Program-made: the position numbers and the translations under genes
NCBI RefSeq assembly: GCF_932274485.2
Contig: NC_065881.2
Location: 77,006,702 to 77,070,701 of the forward strand
Length of the DNA: 64,000 nt
Direction of reading: 5' to 3'
DNA from: Patella vulgata
Lineage: Eukaryota > Mollusca > Gastropoda > Patellidae
The notes under the pieces: generated by a model
The model's database searches: none
What the model was told of the DNA's origin: nothing
What the model saw: the letters and a program-made list of their open reading frames with translations, nothing else
Shown: one piece after another, positions 47,101-58,687 of the stretch
Numbering within the stretch: the stretch's first letter is position 1
Layout: the number at the start of each line of letters is the position of its first letter

Positions 47101-50100
47101 AATAGAACGCATGATAGGCAGAAGGTATTTAAAGATACATTCCCATGAAAGTAATCATAGGGTAGTTATTTCCTATAAAAGTATGACAATTTTGATATTT
47201 ATGGAAAGAAGAGACACTCACTCTTCATAGAAATATACTGGATTCTCTGAAAAACACCCAATGGGGTGCCTACATGACTAAAATGTAAGAATGTAACTGA
47301 CAGGCAGCTTGTCTGCTCAAGTTCTTATGTGTTGATGTAATCATTGTGAGAACATTAAGAGACTATCCCGTAAATGTCCAGTAGACTCTGCGATCACACG
47401 GCGGTAAAAGAAGTTGACAGAGGATAATCCAAGAATTTACTTAGGCTTTGATATTTATGACAGCGAGTCAGCGACTAACAACAAATACAAGCTGGAAATG
47501 GATTCTCCCTCAGGCCTCAATCAATTCACTTGACAAATAAGGCTGATTAAGATAGATTATAGTTGAAGCGTGTTATAGTTTTCGTTTGATTAAAATGTTT
47601 TGAGAGAGATTTGAAGTGAAGCAAACTTATGATAGATTAATTAATTTAAATATGTTTTTAGTCCAAATATATCATCAAATTTTTTACGCAGGAAGGCATC
47701 TTTAATTATTTATTTTATGATTAATGTGCTAATTAGGAATCCTTAGAATCCACATTTGTCATCTTTTCATCCAGTATTGATGAAATTTGGTTTCATATAA
47801 ATTTTATGTTTCAGTTAATGTCTTAAAATCATTCAATTTATTTAATAACTGAAATTCTAAGTCAGTATGTAAACTGATTTATTCACACAGGCGATGTACA
47901 TATTGACTAAGATTTTCAATCATTATACAAATTGATATCAGTACTTGATAACGATAAGAATACCCTCAATGAAACGCAGCAGTTAATAAACTTACTGAAT
48001 GATATCTATAAAGTTGTCTGTATTATTTCATTTGGTTGTTCAAACACTAATTCAGTTAGTTAGACAAAGTCTAAAGATGCATTATGTAAGAGCTAAATCT
48101 GCCTATGGCTTCAAATGCTATAAAAATGTTTTAAACATTTATGATTTATTAACATGATAAGCCCATAATCAACTTTCTGAGCCATCGGGTGGCTCGTATT
48201 TTAAGGTAGATTGGAACACTGTGGCCATTAAGAGCTTCATGATAAAATAAACAGTGTAGCACACATTTTGTCAAAATTTCAAACACTCATAACATTTTGT
48301 CAAAATAGTCTGACTGAAATTTTTAATTTTGATATATTTTTCATTATCTATTTTTGAACTATTATAGCAATAACGACCAGCTCTTGATCTTATTCTTACA
48401 TAATGCATCTTTAATTTATAAAGACTATATATAAGACTATAATAAGGGGCTTTACTTAGATTTATAAAAGATAAAAGGTAATTAAAGATTAATACAATAA
48501 ATAATAATATTAGTCTATTTATATTGTGCAATATCTATGTATGAGCGTGATCAAAGCAAGTCTAAAAACTATCAGAACTGTCACAATGTGAATGCTTTAT
48601 TCTTACTCATGAAAGTTTTGAGTCTGGATCTAAGCACAACAATATCTGGGGTTGAGTTGAGTAAGAAAAAGTCCTTTGACTAAAAACATTATGTTGAAAC
48701 AAGTGTAGGAGATTAATGTAATGTCTGAATTTAGCCATTTCTGGATGATGGTTGACATTGATTAAGAACATAATAAAATTAATAATAATAATTTAGTATG
48801 AAATAAAATGACTATAATCATGAAAATATATTCTACAGACACTGTATTGAAATGCTTGGTTATAATTCTCTAGTTGTTTAACTGTCTTTTTTCAGCCCAG
48901 GTTGATGATAAAATGGATAATAAATTAGGAGAAATGTTAGTGGAGCTAGATGGAAGATTTTCTAAAGTTCGAACTCAAGAAACAAATTTAGGTATAGAAA
49001 GTTGAAAAAATATCTTAAAGTCTCTGATCGTCAGTTGAGGCATTAATTGTTCCTTGCAAATTACAATATTGTATAATTTGAATCTCTAAAAAGAATATCC
49101 GAAATGTGAATGAAATGAAATGAAATAGGTTTAACGTCCTACTATTCTGCTCTGAACTGGGCAAATGAAAACGGACATATGCCATACAGTGTGCTATGTG
49201 GGAAATTTTGCCCAGATAGCGGTTCTACGACCTACTCTTATATCGAATTCTAACTGCCAAGGGATCTTTTACATGCACTCCAATGTGTACACGGGACCAT
49301 CCGAACGACTAGACAGCAGTCCTTGTCAGGCCCTCTGTCTAGCTCGGCAATCAGTGATTTTAATAAACAAATTATTGAAGAGATAAGAAATCATGAAAAA
49401 AGAAAAATAGTTTTTGATTTCAATATGTTATACCTTTTTTATGGAGACAGTTTAGTCCTAACTTAGAACTTTATATAATAAGATATCTAAATCAATCAAT
49501 CAAGATTTTCTATGAAATTTATTCAGACTCTAAATGTTTATAAGAATAATAAGAGTGTATGAAATATATTTTTTGTATTTATATATTAACAAATTATTAC
49601 AGGAAATTTTATAACGGATGTGATTTTAACTGCAACTAATGCTGATGTGGCCTTACTAAATTCTGGTACATTTCGATCCGATAGAGTACATCCACGTGGA
49701 GAATTTAAGATACGTGATCTGTTGACTATACTCCCCCTGGTCGATCATCTAGTTGTCATTAAAGTTACAGGTAAGAAACAATTACAATTACTTGATGCAT
49801 TATTATATGGTAGCACATGAAGACAGTTCGAAATCAAAATTAGTATTGGCTGAGCTGAGATGTCTGGGAAAAATTTGACTCAATAGCACTTTACATGTTT
49901 GTCTTCATTTGCAGAATGATAAGACATTAAACCCCATAACTGTATGCATACTATCCAAAAATTACTCTTGGTTCAGTCTTCTGGGTGGGGGTTGGATGGC
50001 CGAATGGTTAGCACGTGCGTGCTGTATCATAAGGTCTGTCATTGAGTCAACTAGCGTGGTTTTGAATCCCCGGTTGTACGTGACAAGGAGTAGGGTCGCC

Positions 50101-53100
50101 TGTCCAACCTCGTGGGTTTTCTCCGGTTTCCTCCCACTGCTATAGACCCCTACGCGCAAGCGAATTACAGAAATAAAATTGAATCATGTGTTAGTCCCGA
50201 AATGACCTAGTTTGTGTCGAGTGGATGTTAAACCCCATTTCTCTCTCTCTCTATCTGTCTTCTGGACATCTTTATATATAATATAGACAAATAATTTTAA
50301 CATCCTGATGGTATGAAACCTTGATGATCCTGACTAGGAACGAATGGAAAAGAAAATGAATGATGGATTTAAAGCTTTATTGTCAAAACACAACATCAAC
50401 ACACTTTTAAAAAAATCATTTCATTTTCAGCTTAACTTATCATTAGTTTAACACTAATTGCGCAATACAAATCATGTTAACAAAAGAGACTTGGTAAATA
50501 ATATACTATAATATATCATAGATGACAAAATCATCCAAGCACTGCTTTTGAACTGAGTAAGACCATCTGTGGTTACTATATGTTCCATTCAATTATTGAT
50601 GTTTATTTCAGGTAAACAGATTGTTCAAGCGCTAGAAAATGGTGTATCTCAGTATCCTAAACTAGAAGGAAGATTTCCACAAGTGGCTGGAATCCAGTTT
50701 GGTTTCGATCCCAGTAAGCCCAGAGGACATCGTGTTGATCCTGGATTAGTAAAAATACAGGGAGACTACCTTGACTTACAAAAGGTAAATTTTATTAATC
50801 TTGGACACCGTCATGCCTTATCCAACCAACTATCAAAGATAGGTTTCCTCCCACTGCTAAAGACCCCTATGCGCAAGCAAATTAGTGAAATTAAATTGAA
50901 CTATATGTTAGTCCCGAAATGACCTGCATTAATATCGGGTTTCTATTTCTGAATAATAAGTCCTAATAGTACGCACTTTAACATGTAAATAGGGAGCCAC
51001 AGTGGCTAAGTGAGTAAGATGCGGACTACCTAGCTTGGAGGTCACGTTTTAGATCCCTGCATAGGCCGAGAATGTTCATCAGGATTTTCCAGCGTGGTTT
51101 CTCCTTGTCAGTGGTGCAGAACGGAGGGCCTGACAAGGACAGCTGTCTAGTCGTTCTAATGGGACAAAAAACCAAGGGCCCGTGTATATATTGGCGTGCA
51201 CTTAAAAGATCCCTTGTCAGTGGTGAAGAACGGAGGGCCCGACAAGGACAGCTGTCTAGTCATTCAGATGGGACGAAAAAACGAGGACCTGTGTATACAT
51301 TGGCATGCATGTAAAAGATCCCTTGGCAGATGGAATTCGATGTAAGAGTAGGACAGAGAGCCACTACCCGGGCAAAATTTCCCTCATAGCTCACTGTACG
51401 GCGTATGCCCATTTTCATTAGCCCAGTAGGAGCAGAACAGTAGGACGATAAACCTTATTTCATTTCATTTTAACATGTAAATAGATAATTAATTCGGGGG
51501 GTTGGATGGCTTAGTGGTTAGCACAAGCGAATTATGGAAATAAAATTGAACCATATGTTAGTCCCGAAATGACCTAGTTTGTGTCGAGTGGACGTTAAAC
51601 CCCATTTCTCTCTCTCTCTCTCAGATAATTAATTCAAATGTAATAGTCTCTACAGACTGTTTTTATCTCAGATGTTAAGCTTTCAATTTTTATGAAACAC
51701 AGTAAGACAGTTAGCTAATAATGAACTATAATTGAAATGAAATGAAATGGGGTTTAACGTCCTACTGTTCGCCTCCTACCTGGGCCAATGAAGACGGGCA
51801 TACGCCATACAGTGTGCTATGAGGGAAATTTTGCCTGGACAGCGGCACTATGGCCTACTCTTATATCGAATTCTAACTGCCAAGGGATCTTTTGTGTGCA
51901 CGCCAATATGTACACGGGACCTCAGGTTTTTCGTCCTATCCGAACGACTAGACAGCTATCCTTGTCAGGTCCTCCATCCTGCATCACTGACAAGGGGAAA
52001 CCACGCCGGAAAATCTGGATGAACTTTCTTGGCCAATGCAGGGATCGAACACCCGAACCTTCAGGCTAGCGAGCCTGCGTCTTACCCACTTAGCCACGTG
52101 ATCCCCGACCTATAATTGAAATGAAATTGCATCCATATATGATATATATATCATAATATCAAGCTTGTGTACTGCTTATTTATTATTTTTTTGTGACTAT
52201 CTTGAATATCAATGTTTACAGTGAGCTAAAGGTGTACATGCTGTTAGATGTCAATTTTAGTAAATTTCCTCTTGATGATAAATTATTATCAATGTCTTCT
52301 TTTAGAATTATCGTCTATGTACTAAAGAATATATTGCTAATGGTAAAGATGGCTATGATAGTCTGAAAGATTCGGAGATACTGGTAAATAAAATTGTTTC
52401 ATTATAGATTTTGAATTTTGAATGTGGCAGAGTCTTGTAAAGTGCTACATCTGTTACAGCATAGATTCTGATTCTGTCCCGCCTATGACCAGGAGTTTGT
52501 TTCCACGATTTTACATGACACACATTAGTGACTGCTGCCTAACACAGTTTTTTCCCTGGGTTCTCTCCATAAAATCCTAACTTGAATCTCGTTATACGAT
52601 TTAAGAATGTGACTAATAATTAGGTCCATTAATTACAATTTGTTTGTCTAAAGTGAAATCATTGACAGAATCAAAAATAGCTTGAACCGTCGTCAAATAA
52701 AATACAGGGTTGTTTGTCAAAATATTTATAAAATATGATGGCATAAAGATTCTGCTTTTCAGACAGATGAGTGTTGATGCTAAAGTACAATATTATTATT
52801 TAAATGATATATTATGTGAATGTTAACTGTATTTATTAGGTATCAGCCGAGGCATGTCCTACTATATCAACTAGTGTACAGAATCATTTTGAATCTGTAG
52901 ATATATTACATGGTGATAAAGAATGTGTATCAGGACACAAACAAAGTCTACTCTGTCTTGTCAAGTAGGTAGTTTATATTTAGTATTTAATTTGGTGGGG
53001 GCTGGGTGGTCTAGAGGTCTTGTCATTGTCAGAGATTCCCTTTCCCAATCTGTTGGGTTTTCTCTGGGTCCTCCAGTTTCCTCCCACAGTTAAAGACCTC

Positions 53101-54434
53101 TATGCACAAGCGAACTATTGAAATAAAAATTGTCCACATGTTAGTCCCGAAATAACCTAGTTTGTGTCGAGTTCATGTTACACCCTATTTCTGACACTCC
53201 TTTAATTATCTGTTTGGGTGTTTGCCAGACAATGTGTTTAATGCTTGACCTAAATTATCGGTTTGCTCTAGGTTTCTCTCAGTATTAAAGACCTTGGTGC
53301 ACTTACGAATCATTAGAATAAAAATCTACAAACTCCTCTACCGAGTAAATCCGAGTAATATTGATTCCCATTACTCTCCTGTCGGGAATCAAACCCGTAA
53401 TGCCATGTATGGAACACAAATGTCAGCATAAATATTATACTATATTTTAGAAAGAATGAAATTGTACATAGACAATCTAGTATTGATAATACACGCAATC
53501 CACTGACACGTCAGAAGAGTATACACGAAGCCGAGGCTGAACTTCGTCTTTTATCTCCTAAAGTTGATGGTCGAATATTCCAGTATGACGAAGAGGTTAG
53601 TATCAGTTTTATATTATGGTATATCTTGTACAGAGCAGTGGACGCTTACAACTGGTCCCGTTATCCATTCACCTGATTTGATATTTGTTATATATTTTTT
53701 GCAATGTCTATGTAGTTTGTCTTGTCCTCAGGTTTGTCTTTTCGGTTTTGTTTTGCGAGTAGCGCAGTCCTCCTGCACTTGTTATTACAGTTTTAAAGGA
53801 AACATTTTCGATTGTTAAAAATTGGATTGAACATACGTTGACACAATTGTCAATGATTGGACACTCACATTTTGTTTCAAAAATCACAAAACCTTACAAA
53901 TTCTTTTCAGATACTACAATTACGTTGTGATTTTCGATTAATCAGCTTTAATAATCCTGCTTTGATTACTGACATTTTTAATAGTTTCCTTAAAGACTAT
54001 TTAAAGTATCGTTTTGTACTTCTTTCTCATACCCAAGGTTGTTGTCAACATGCAGCTGATGCTCTATAGTTTAACTTAGTTTCTGTTTTATCATTTTCAG
54101 AAAAGAATTATAATGTTAGCATTAAAAGATTTTCGATTTACCAGCTTTAATAATCCTGCTTTGATTACTGACATTTTTAATAGTTTCCTAAAAGACTATT
54201 TAAAGTATCGTTTTGTACTTCTTTCTCATACCCAAGGTTGTTGTCAACATGCAGCTGATGCTCTATAGTTTAACTTAGTTTCTGTTTTTTCTTTTTCAGA
54301 AAAGAATTATAATGTTAGCATTAAAAGATTCTACCAGTTCCAGACGACTTCACTTGAGAGAAAATAAATTATCTTCTACTATAGACTTAGAAGATGACGA
54401 GGATCTAGAAAACGAAGAAATTGTTTCTAATTAG
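41190..54434 (+). CDS. 5'-nucleotidase-family metallophosphatase, cytosolic type
   Basis: Two-metal phosphoesterase fold of the 5'-nucleotidase/UshA family; substrate not deducible. Similar invertebrate proteins are often named mannosylglucosyl-3-phosphoglycerate phosphatase-like. Thirteen exons: 41190-41352, 42719-42805, 43277-43416, 44331-44456, 45591-45713, 46365-46530, 48896-48991, 49603-49770, 50612-50784, 52306-52383, 52840-52964, 53451-53595, 54300-54434; 574 residues. Metal motifs: HFNDVYN (8-14), SGDVLNPS (46-53), FGNHDFDFG (78-86), THMRWPND (181-188) and GGHDHDY (203-209). The C-terminal substrate domain has NSGTFRSD (320-327), LVDHLVVI and FGFDPSKPRGHRV. There is no signal peptide or GPI signal, unlike CD73, so it should act inside the cell. 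The tail is charged and low-complexity (LEDDEDLENEE). The last exon's acceptor is duplicated upstream. Confidence 0.88.
41448..41843. mobile_element. TTAA-flanked MITE-1 copy
   Basis: 'aaatgcattatgtaagagct' after TTAA and 'cttacataatgcatgt' before TTAA (41844-41847). In intron 1 of the nucleotidase-like gene, within 100 bp of exon 1. Confidence 0.85.
41850..42243. other. Intron sequence, nothing recognised
   Basis: A possible head-only SINE-B scrap at 42075-42125 ('gccgctgtgactcattgagt'). Confidence 0.35.
42244..42520 (+). repeat. SINE-A, full length
   Basis: Head with A box (tggctgaatgg) and B box (ggtttcgaatcccc), full body, tail 'gtggacgttaaaccccattt' and (CT)n. This is one of the best copies and can serve as a reference for the family. 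Confidence 0.93.
42975..43165 (-). repeat. SINE-B fragment
   Basis: 'ttccatctgccaagggttct' through 'aatcctgatgaactttctca'; both ends lost. In intron 2 of the nucleotidase-like gene, about 110 bp before exon 3. Confidence 0.75.
43420..44330. other. Intron 3, nothing recognised
   Basis: AT-rich intron sequence without repeat termini or open frames of note. Confidence 0.4.
44528..45234 (-). mobile_element. Tc1-like element, internally deleted
   Basis: Inverted ends CTCTTCAAAAAAAGTAGGG and CCCTACTTTTTTTGAAGAG with TA at both sides (44526-44527, 45235-45236). At 44868-45022 the plus strand still encodes a Tc1 transposase C-terminus (TTLQELGVALQEEWVRLPQ, then GRLIRSMPRRIAECLR, ..ITHY and a stop). 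The helix-turn-helix and DDE parts are gone. It lies in intron 4 of the nucleotidase-like gene; the strand field is nominal. Confidence 0.88.
46563..46951. mobile_element. TTAA-flanked MITE-1 copy
   Basis: 'acatgcattatgcaagagct' after TTAA (46559-46562) and 'cccataatgtatct' before TTAA (46952-46955). It begins about 30 bp after the donor of exon 6 of the nucleotidase-like gene. Confidence 0.88.
46956..48070. other. Intron 6 interior, no recognised element
   Basis: A decayed SINE tail may exist near 47025-47050 ('tttatttaacgtccactt'). Otherwise nothing supported. Confidence 0.4.
48075..48410. mobile_element. TTAA-flanked MITE-1 copy, shortened
   Basis: Starts AGATGCATTATGTAAGAGC after CTAA (a decayed TTAA) and ends CTTACATAATGCATCT before TTAA (48411-48414). 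In the same intron as the copy at 46563. Confidence 0.85.
49105..49345 (-). repeat. SINE-B, head-truncated
   Basis: 'gaaatgaaatgaaataggtt' tail to 'gtccttgtcaggccctctgt'; the head half is missing. In intron 7. Confidence 0.85.
49986..50256 (+). repeat. SINE-A, full length
   Basis: 'gggggttggatggccgaatg' to 'gtggatgttaaaccccattt' with a (CT)n tail. In intron 8. Confidence 0.92.
50838..50924 (+). repeat. SINE-A body fragment
   Basis: 'ggtttcctcccactgctaaa' to 'tagtcccgaaatgacct', cut on both sides. It begins about 55 bp after the donor of exon 9. Confidence 0.75.
50995..51470 (+). repeat. SINE-B with internal duplication
   Basis: Head 'gggagccacagtggctaagt' with a decayed B box, then the block from 'cttgtcagtggtg' to 'cttaaaagatccc' is present twice (51103-51212 and about 51212-51322), ending 'gtaggacgataaacc'. 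The longest copy here. Confidence 0.88.
51496..51622 (+). repeat. SINE-A with large internal deletion
   Basis: Head 'ggggggttggatggcttagt' is joined directly to 'gcacaagcgaattatgg' and the normal tail with (CT)n. The B box and half the body are missing. A second element of the same intron. Confidence 0.85.
51735..52108 (-). repeat. SINE-B, full length
   Basis: From the tail 'gaaatgaaatgaaatggggt' (left) to the head complement 'acttagccacgtgatcccc' (right), with B box complement 'gggatcgaac'. A reference copy for the family. Confidence 0.93.
52993..53192 (+). repeat. SINE-A with head deletion
   Basis: 'gctgggtggtctagaggtct' joins to 'tctgttgggttttctctggg' and 'tgttagtcccgaaataacct'. A further scrap of the same family follows at about 53262-53330. 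Confidence 0.75.
53929..54326 (+). repeat. 199-bp tandem duplication over a splice acceptor
   Basis: Copies 53929-54127 and 54128-54326 differ at only a few positions. Each ends with a pyrimidine tract, AG and 'aaaagaattataatgttagc', the first bases of the last coding exon of the nucleotidase-like gene. There are thus two acceptors, at 54100 and 54299. Confidence 0.95.
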
Positions 54435-55760
54435 GGAAAGTTACATTGCTAAAGTCTTGGTTTATTCAGAGTAATTATATTTAATCGATATGCAGTGATG
54501 CAAGCAACATATTAAGGCCAGAGATTGTCGTTTAAATTTGAGGTACAATATCTATGTTTCCCGGGTTAATCCATGGAAAAATTGATTTTTTAACATTTAA
54601 TTAAAGTATTTGCTTTTTTCAGAAAAAATACAAGTTGCTATGGGTTAATCCATGCTAATATGTACTAAAAAATATTGCTTGGAGTCTTTTAAGAAATCAA
54701 AATGTCATTAGTTTACGTAATTGTCTATTGTTAAGATGAAGATTCAACATTTTTATCAGTTTCAACACAACTTTACTTCGGTTGTTAAGATTGAAACATA
54801 CAGTACAGTGTTTTTATCAATTTAAATACGAATGTGTGTTGATACATTTCAAGTTGCCTTAATTTCGTGATGCTTAAATTTTATTGTTTTTTAACAATAT
54901 GTAGTTTATAATTTGAAGTTAAGTTATAACATTCCACTGTTTTATATATGGAAGATCACTAAAACTCAACAATCTTGCTAATTATAATTTGGAATCTGAT
55001 TGAAAATATCTTATTAAATTTAATATTGCAATGCACCTCTGGAAATGATTAGGTGTTTGACAAAATGTCAGGCACTAATGAACTTGTACCTGGCATATTC
55101 AACTTTGTGCTGAACATGTAAAAACAAATGTCAATAAAAACACAGAAAAAACACAAATCAGTGCCAGTCAGAATAACAGGCTTGACAAGGTCTTGATCAC
55201 GATCTGTGCCTGATAATGTCCGTGACTTGTTCCAAGTTCTCAAAGCATTCTCAGACTTAGATAATTAACTCAAAATTGTTATTTTAACTAAAATATAGCC
55301 CTTTATAAAACTGTTGTTGTTTTAATGTATCAAATACATCAATAAGAAACTATGTGCAAAGTTTTGTATTTCTGGATTAAAGATATTTCTCATAAACAGT
55401 GATTGAAAGTTGGGTAAATTCTTAACTTAAGTCTGAGAATGCTTTGTGAACTGAGGGCCATGTGCTTTATTTCTAGGTGATATTTCCTTCATAATTAGCT
55501 GCAAAGATCTCATAAATTGATCTATGACCGACAGATATGTGATATATTTTTTCGCGGTTGCTAGATGTTTGATTAGATTTCATCTAATCAAGCTGCTGTT
55601 ATTATTACTGTTGACAAAATTATTTATTTATGAATCATTTACTGCTGTCATTGTTAATTGTTGTACTTGTATATAAGGGGCATTGAATTAAACCATGAAA
55701 AGAAGTTTATATTTTAATATATTTTTAAATGGTAGATAGACTAGCTTATTCACTTGTATG
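54435..55760 (+). other. 3'UTR/intergenic after the nucleotidase-like gene
   Basis: AT-rich. A block near 55060-55215 and another near 55245-55265 / 55430-55445 share 'tctgagaatgcttt'-type sequence in inverted form, but no element could be defined. No gene seen. Confidence 0.4.
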
Positions 55761-55766
55761 ATTTAA

Positions 55767-56156
55767 ATATACATTATGCAAGAGCTAAATCTGCTAATTG
55801 CAGGTCTTTCTTTAGGCCTGAAATGTTATCTAAATTATTAATTAGACATTTATTAACTTATCCAGACCATAATCAACTCTCGGTGGCATCGGATACCTGA
55901 GATTTTAACTAGATTAGAACGGTTCGCCATTTAAAAAATTTAATTTAAAAATGGGAAAGCGAGGCCAAATCTTGAATATACCAGTGCCCTGGTTACCACT
56001 ATGCACACATCTTGTCAAAACTACAAACAGTGATAACTTGGCTCAGAATGATGTAATTTGAATGAAATTTTCAATATTTTCATTGAACATTATCTATTTT
56101 TGAGCTATTATAGCAAGAATGGTCAGCTCTTTATCTAAATCTTACAGAATGTATCT
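55767..56156. mobile_element. TTAA-flanked MITE-1, variant subfamily
   Basis: 'atatacattatgcaagagct' after TTAA (55763-55766) and 'cttacagaatgtatct' before TTAA (56157-56160). It carries the same alternative core as the truncated copy at 10072. Confidence 0.87.
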
Positions 56157-56160
56157 TTAA

Positions 56161-57365
56161 CCGTTTGTACTTCATTGTAATGCAAATTATAAAAATAAAA
56201 TTCTAAAAGGACATCACCCATTTGAATGATATTGAGATATTTCTCTATTAGATTTGGGCCATACAATGAAAATAATAATACGTATTATTGTAGAGGTTTA
56301 ACATATTTATAGGCAAAAGAGTTAGTGTAAACTTTCCCTACATGAGCAGAGGATTTACTTTCTAATATATTTCTATGCTTCCAAAGATCAACTTTTTATT
56401 CTTTTGATCCTAAATCGGAAATTTACCTTGATTATCTGTACCCTTGCTTGAAAAATCAGTTGTAAGACAAAGAATGGATTTCTGTCAGAAAGAGGATAAG
56501 AAAAATATTACATGTGCCATTATTTTGATGTGCTGTTAATTGGATATTGAAAGTTCTCCAATATTAGTGTTTGTCTTCATCATAAATTGCATGCATTTTA
56601 CACAGCTGCAATACACCTTTACAGTCAGTCAAGATGTTTTTGTCCATTGCATTTCAAACATATATCGGAATATCCCTTTAATTTCTTTATTTACTTACTG
56701 TCCATTGCATTTTCAAACCATAGATCATAATTCTTGCGTGGCATTTAGCAATTGCACACAAAATAAATGGTCCCAATAATGTGCCAGTTTATTCAAAGTT
56801 TTATATTTTGTATTTCTAGCTCGTATATTCTAATCAAATATTATTTTGCATACCAATAGTACAACCTTATTTTATGTTTTTATGTCTTTATATATTTATG
56901 ATTTACATGCTGGATGATAACCAAAGTAGATGATCTATTTCAGGGAGATGCTTAATTTCAGTTGTGAATACACCTTAAATATTCCAAGGCCTTTTTTAAA
57001 AAAATTCTGGTGCTTTGATAATCCTGTGTCACTTAAAAAAAAGGGCCCCATGACGTGGGTTTTGTTTTTCAAAGAATAAAAACTGTCTCATAAATTACTG
57101 CACATAAATATTTTACCTCATCAGAGAAGTAAATCTATAAAAAAATTAAAATGAATCCGTAGACTCATTTATCAAGTACACAGTCCTGATAACTGTTAAT
57201 AATAATCATAAATGATACTGGATAATCATACATTCCTTTAAACATGATACTGGATAATCATACATTCCAATAAAGAACATTATGAGATAAATGTGGTGAC
57301 TTGAGATTTGACATATATTATAAATCATTCAGTCAAATAGTCGAATCATCAGTGATCCTTTGACA
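56161..57365. other. AT-rich intergenic, nothing recognised
   Basis: Only a short local repeat at 57205-57270 ('gatactggataatcatacatt' twice). Confidence 0.4.
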
Positions 57366-57369
57366 AAAG

Positions 57370-57625
57370 GGGGGTTGGATGGCTGAATGGTTAGCATGTG
57401 CGCGCTGTATCGATTCAGGGGTTTTGATTCCCCTGTTGTACATTACAAGGAGTAGGTTCGCCTGTCCAACCTCGTAGGTTTTTTTCCAGGGTCCTCCGGT
57501 TTCCTCCCACTGCTAAAGACCCTACGCGCCAGCAAATTATTGAAATTAAATTGGACCGTGTGTTAGTCCCGAAATGACCTAGTTTGTGTTGAGTGGACAT
57601 TAAACCTCATTTCTCTCTCTCTCCT
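57370..57625 (+). repeat. SINE-A copy
   Basis: 'ggggttggatggctgaatgg' to 'gtggacattaaacctcattt' plus (CT)n. Part of the head after 'gcgctgtatc' is deleted. Confidence 0.88.
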
Positions 57626-57629
57626 TTGA

Positions 57630-58680
57630 CAAAATTAAAACACAAAAATAAAAATCTCTGACTCCCGCATCAGATGCTTAGTAAGGATTGTCTGAGAACC
57701 AGAATATTGTTCATGTTTGGCCTAACAATCATTTATATTGTCATATTTTATTAGTTAAAATATATTTTGTACTTTTTATAAACAAATGTGTTTTTGTTTT
57801 ATTAAGTTCCTTTTATTGATATGTTATATTTCTATTAGTTGAATATTTTATCTGCCAGAATTGTATTCATTTCTATGCAATTATTATTATTTGAATATAT
57901 ATGTATGTAATTTTTTTTTTTTTTATCTATTATGTTTATAAATCAGAACTATTAGAGACATGTTATATATTTTCAGAATAAAAATCTATTTTATTCATTA
58001 ACAGTTTGTATTGTTTTTTGTGTTTTGTGGATCAAAATATTGAGATGTTTGCATTAAAAGGGGGGATAATCTGCGGTTTGGGAGGAGTTATCTACCCCTA
58101 AGGTCTTCAAGGTTCCTGGTAAGGTGAAGGCCATATTAAATCATCAACATCTACTCAGGAGTCAAAATCATTTCCAGGAATAAATACGGTTTTAGTGATG
58201 TTGTGAAATAAATTTATGTTGAATGTCAGGATTCTTTACATATGAAACTCTTGTAAATGATGAACTTAGATACTCAAAACCTGGGAAGGTGAGAAATTGT
58301 GTTTTTTTCAGGGGATTTTAAAAGCCAGAGATTGACAAAAACAACCCCATCATGTTGTAAATGTTTTTAAATGCAAGTTTAGTTATGGGTGTGTACAGTT
58401 GTATATTACTTTAGCCACTTAAAAATTGTGAAATCTGTTTAATAAGGAACATCCACAGCATTTTGTATGGTAAGGTTCATCATTTTTTTCTATCATTTGT
58501 CATTACTGTTGGTAAGATAATATAAAATTTATTGTACCAAAATATCCATTGAGGACAGCATGATACAGTACAAAAATAGTATTTATTTAAATACTTAAAG
58601 TATAGATATTTACATGGAAATATGATGAATTAGCTTTCTATTTATTTCAACATTTCATTCCAAATTCAAATAAAATTAAT
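57630..58680. other. AT-rich intergenic, nothing recognised
   Basis: No supported exon. A non-coding first exon of the ARRDC gene could lie here. Confidence 0.35.
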
Positions 58681-58687
58681 TTAAATG

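Noticed and set aside
54101-54268. A separate small gene encoding the FNNPALITDIFNSF peptide
   Set aside because: It appears twice only because the segment is tandemly duplicated; the better reading is an alternative exon end.
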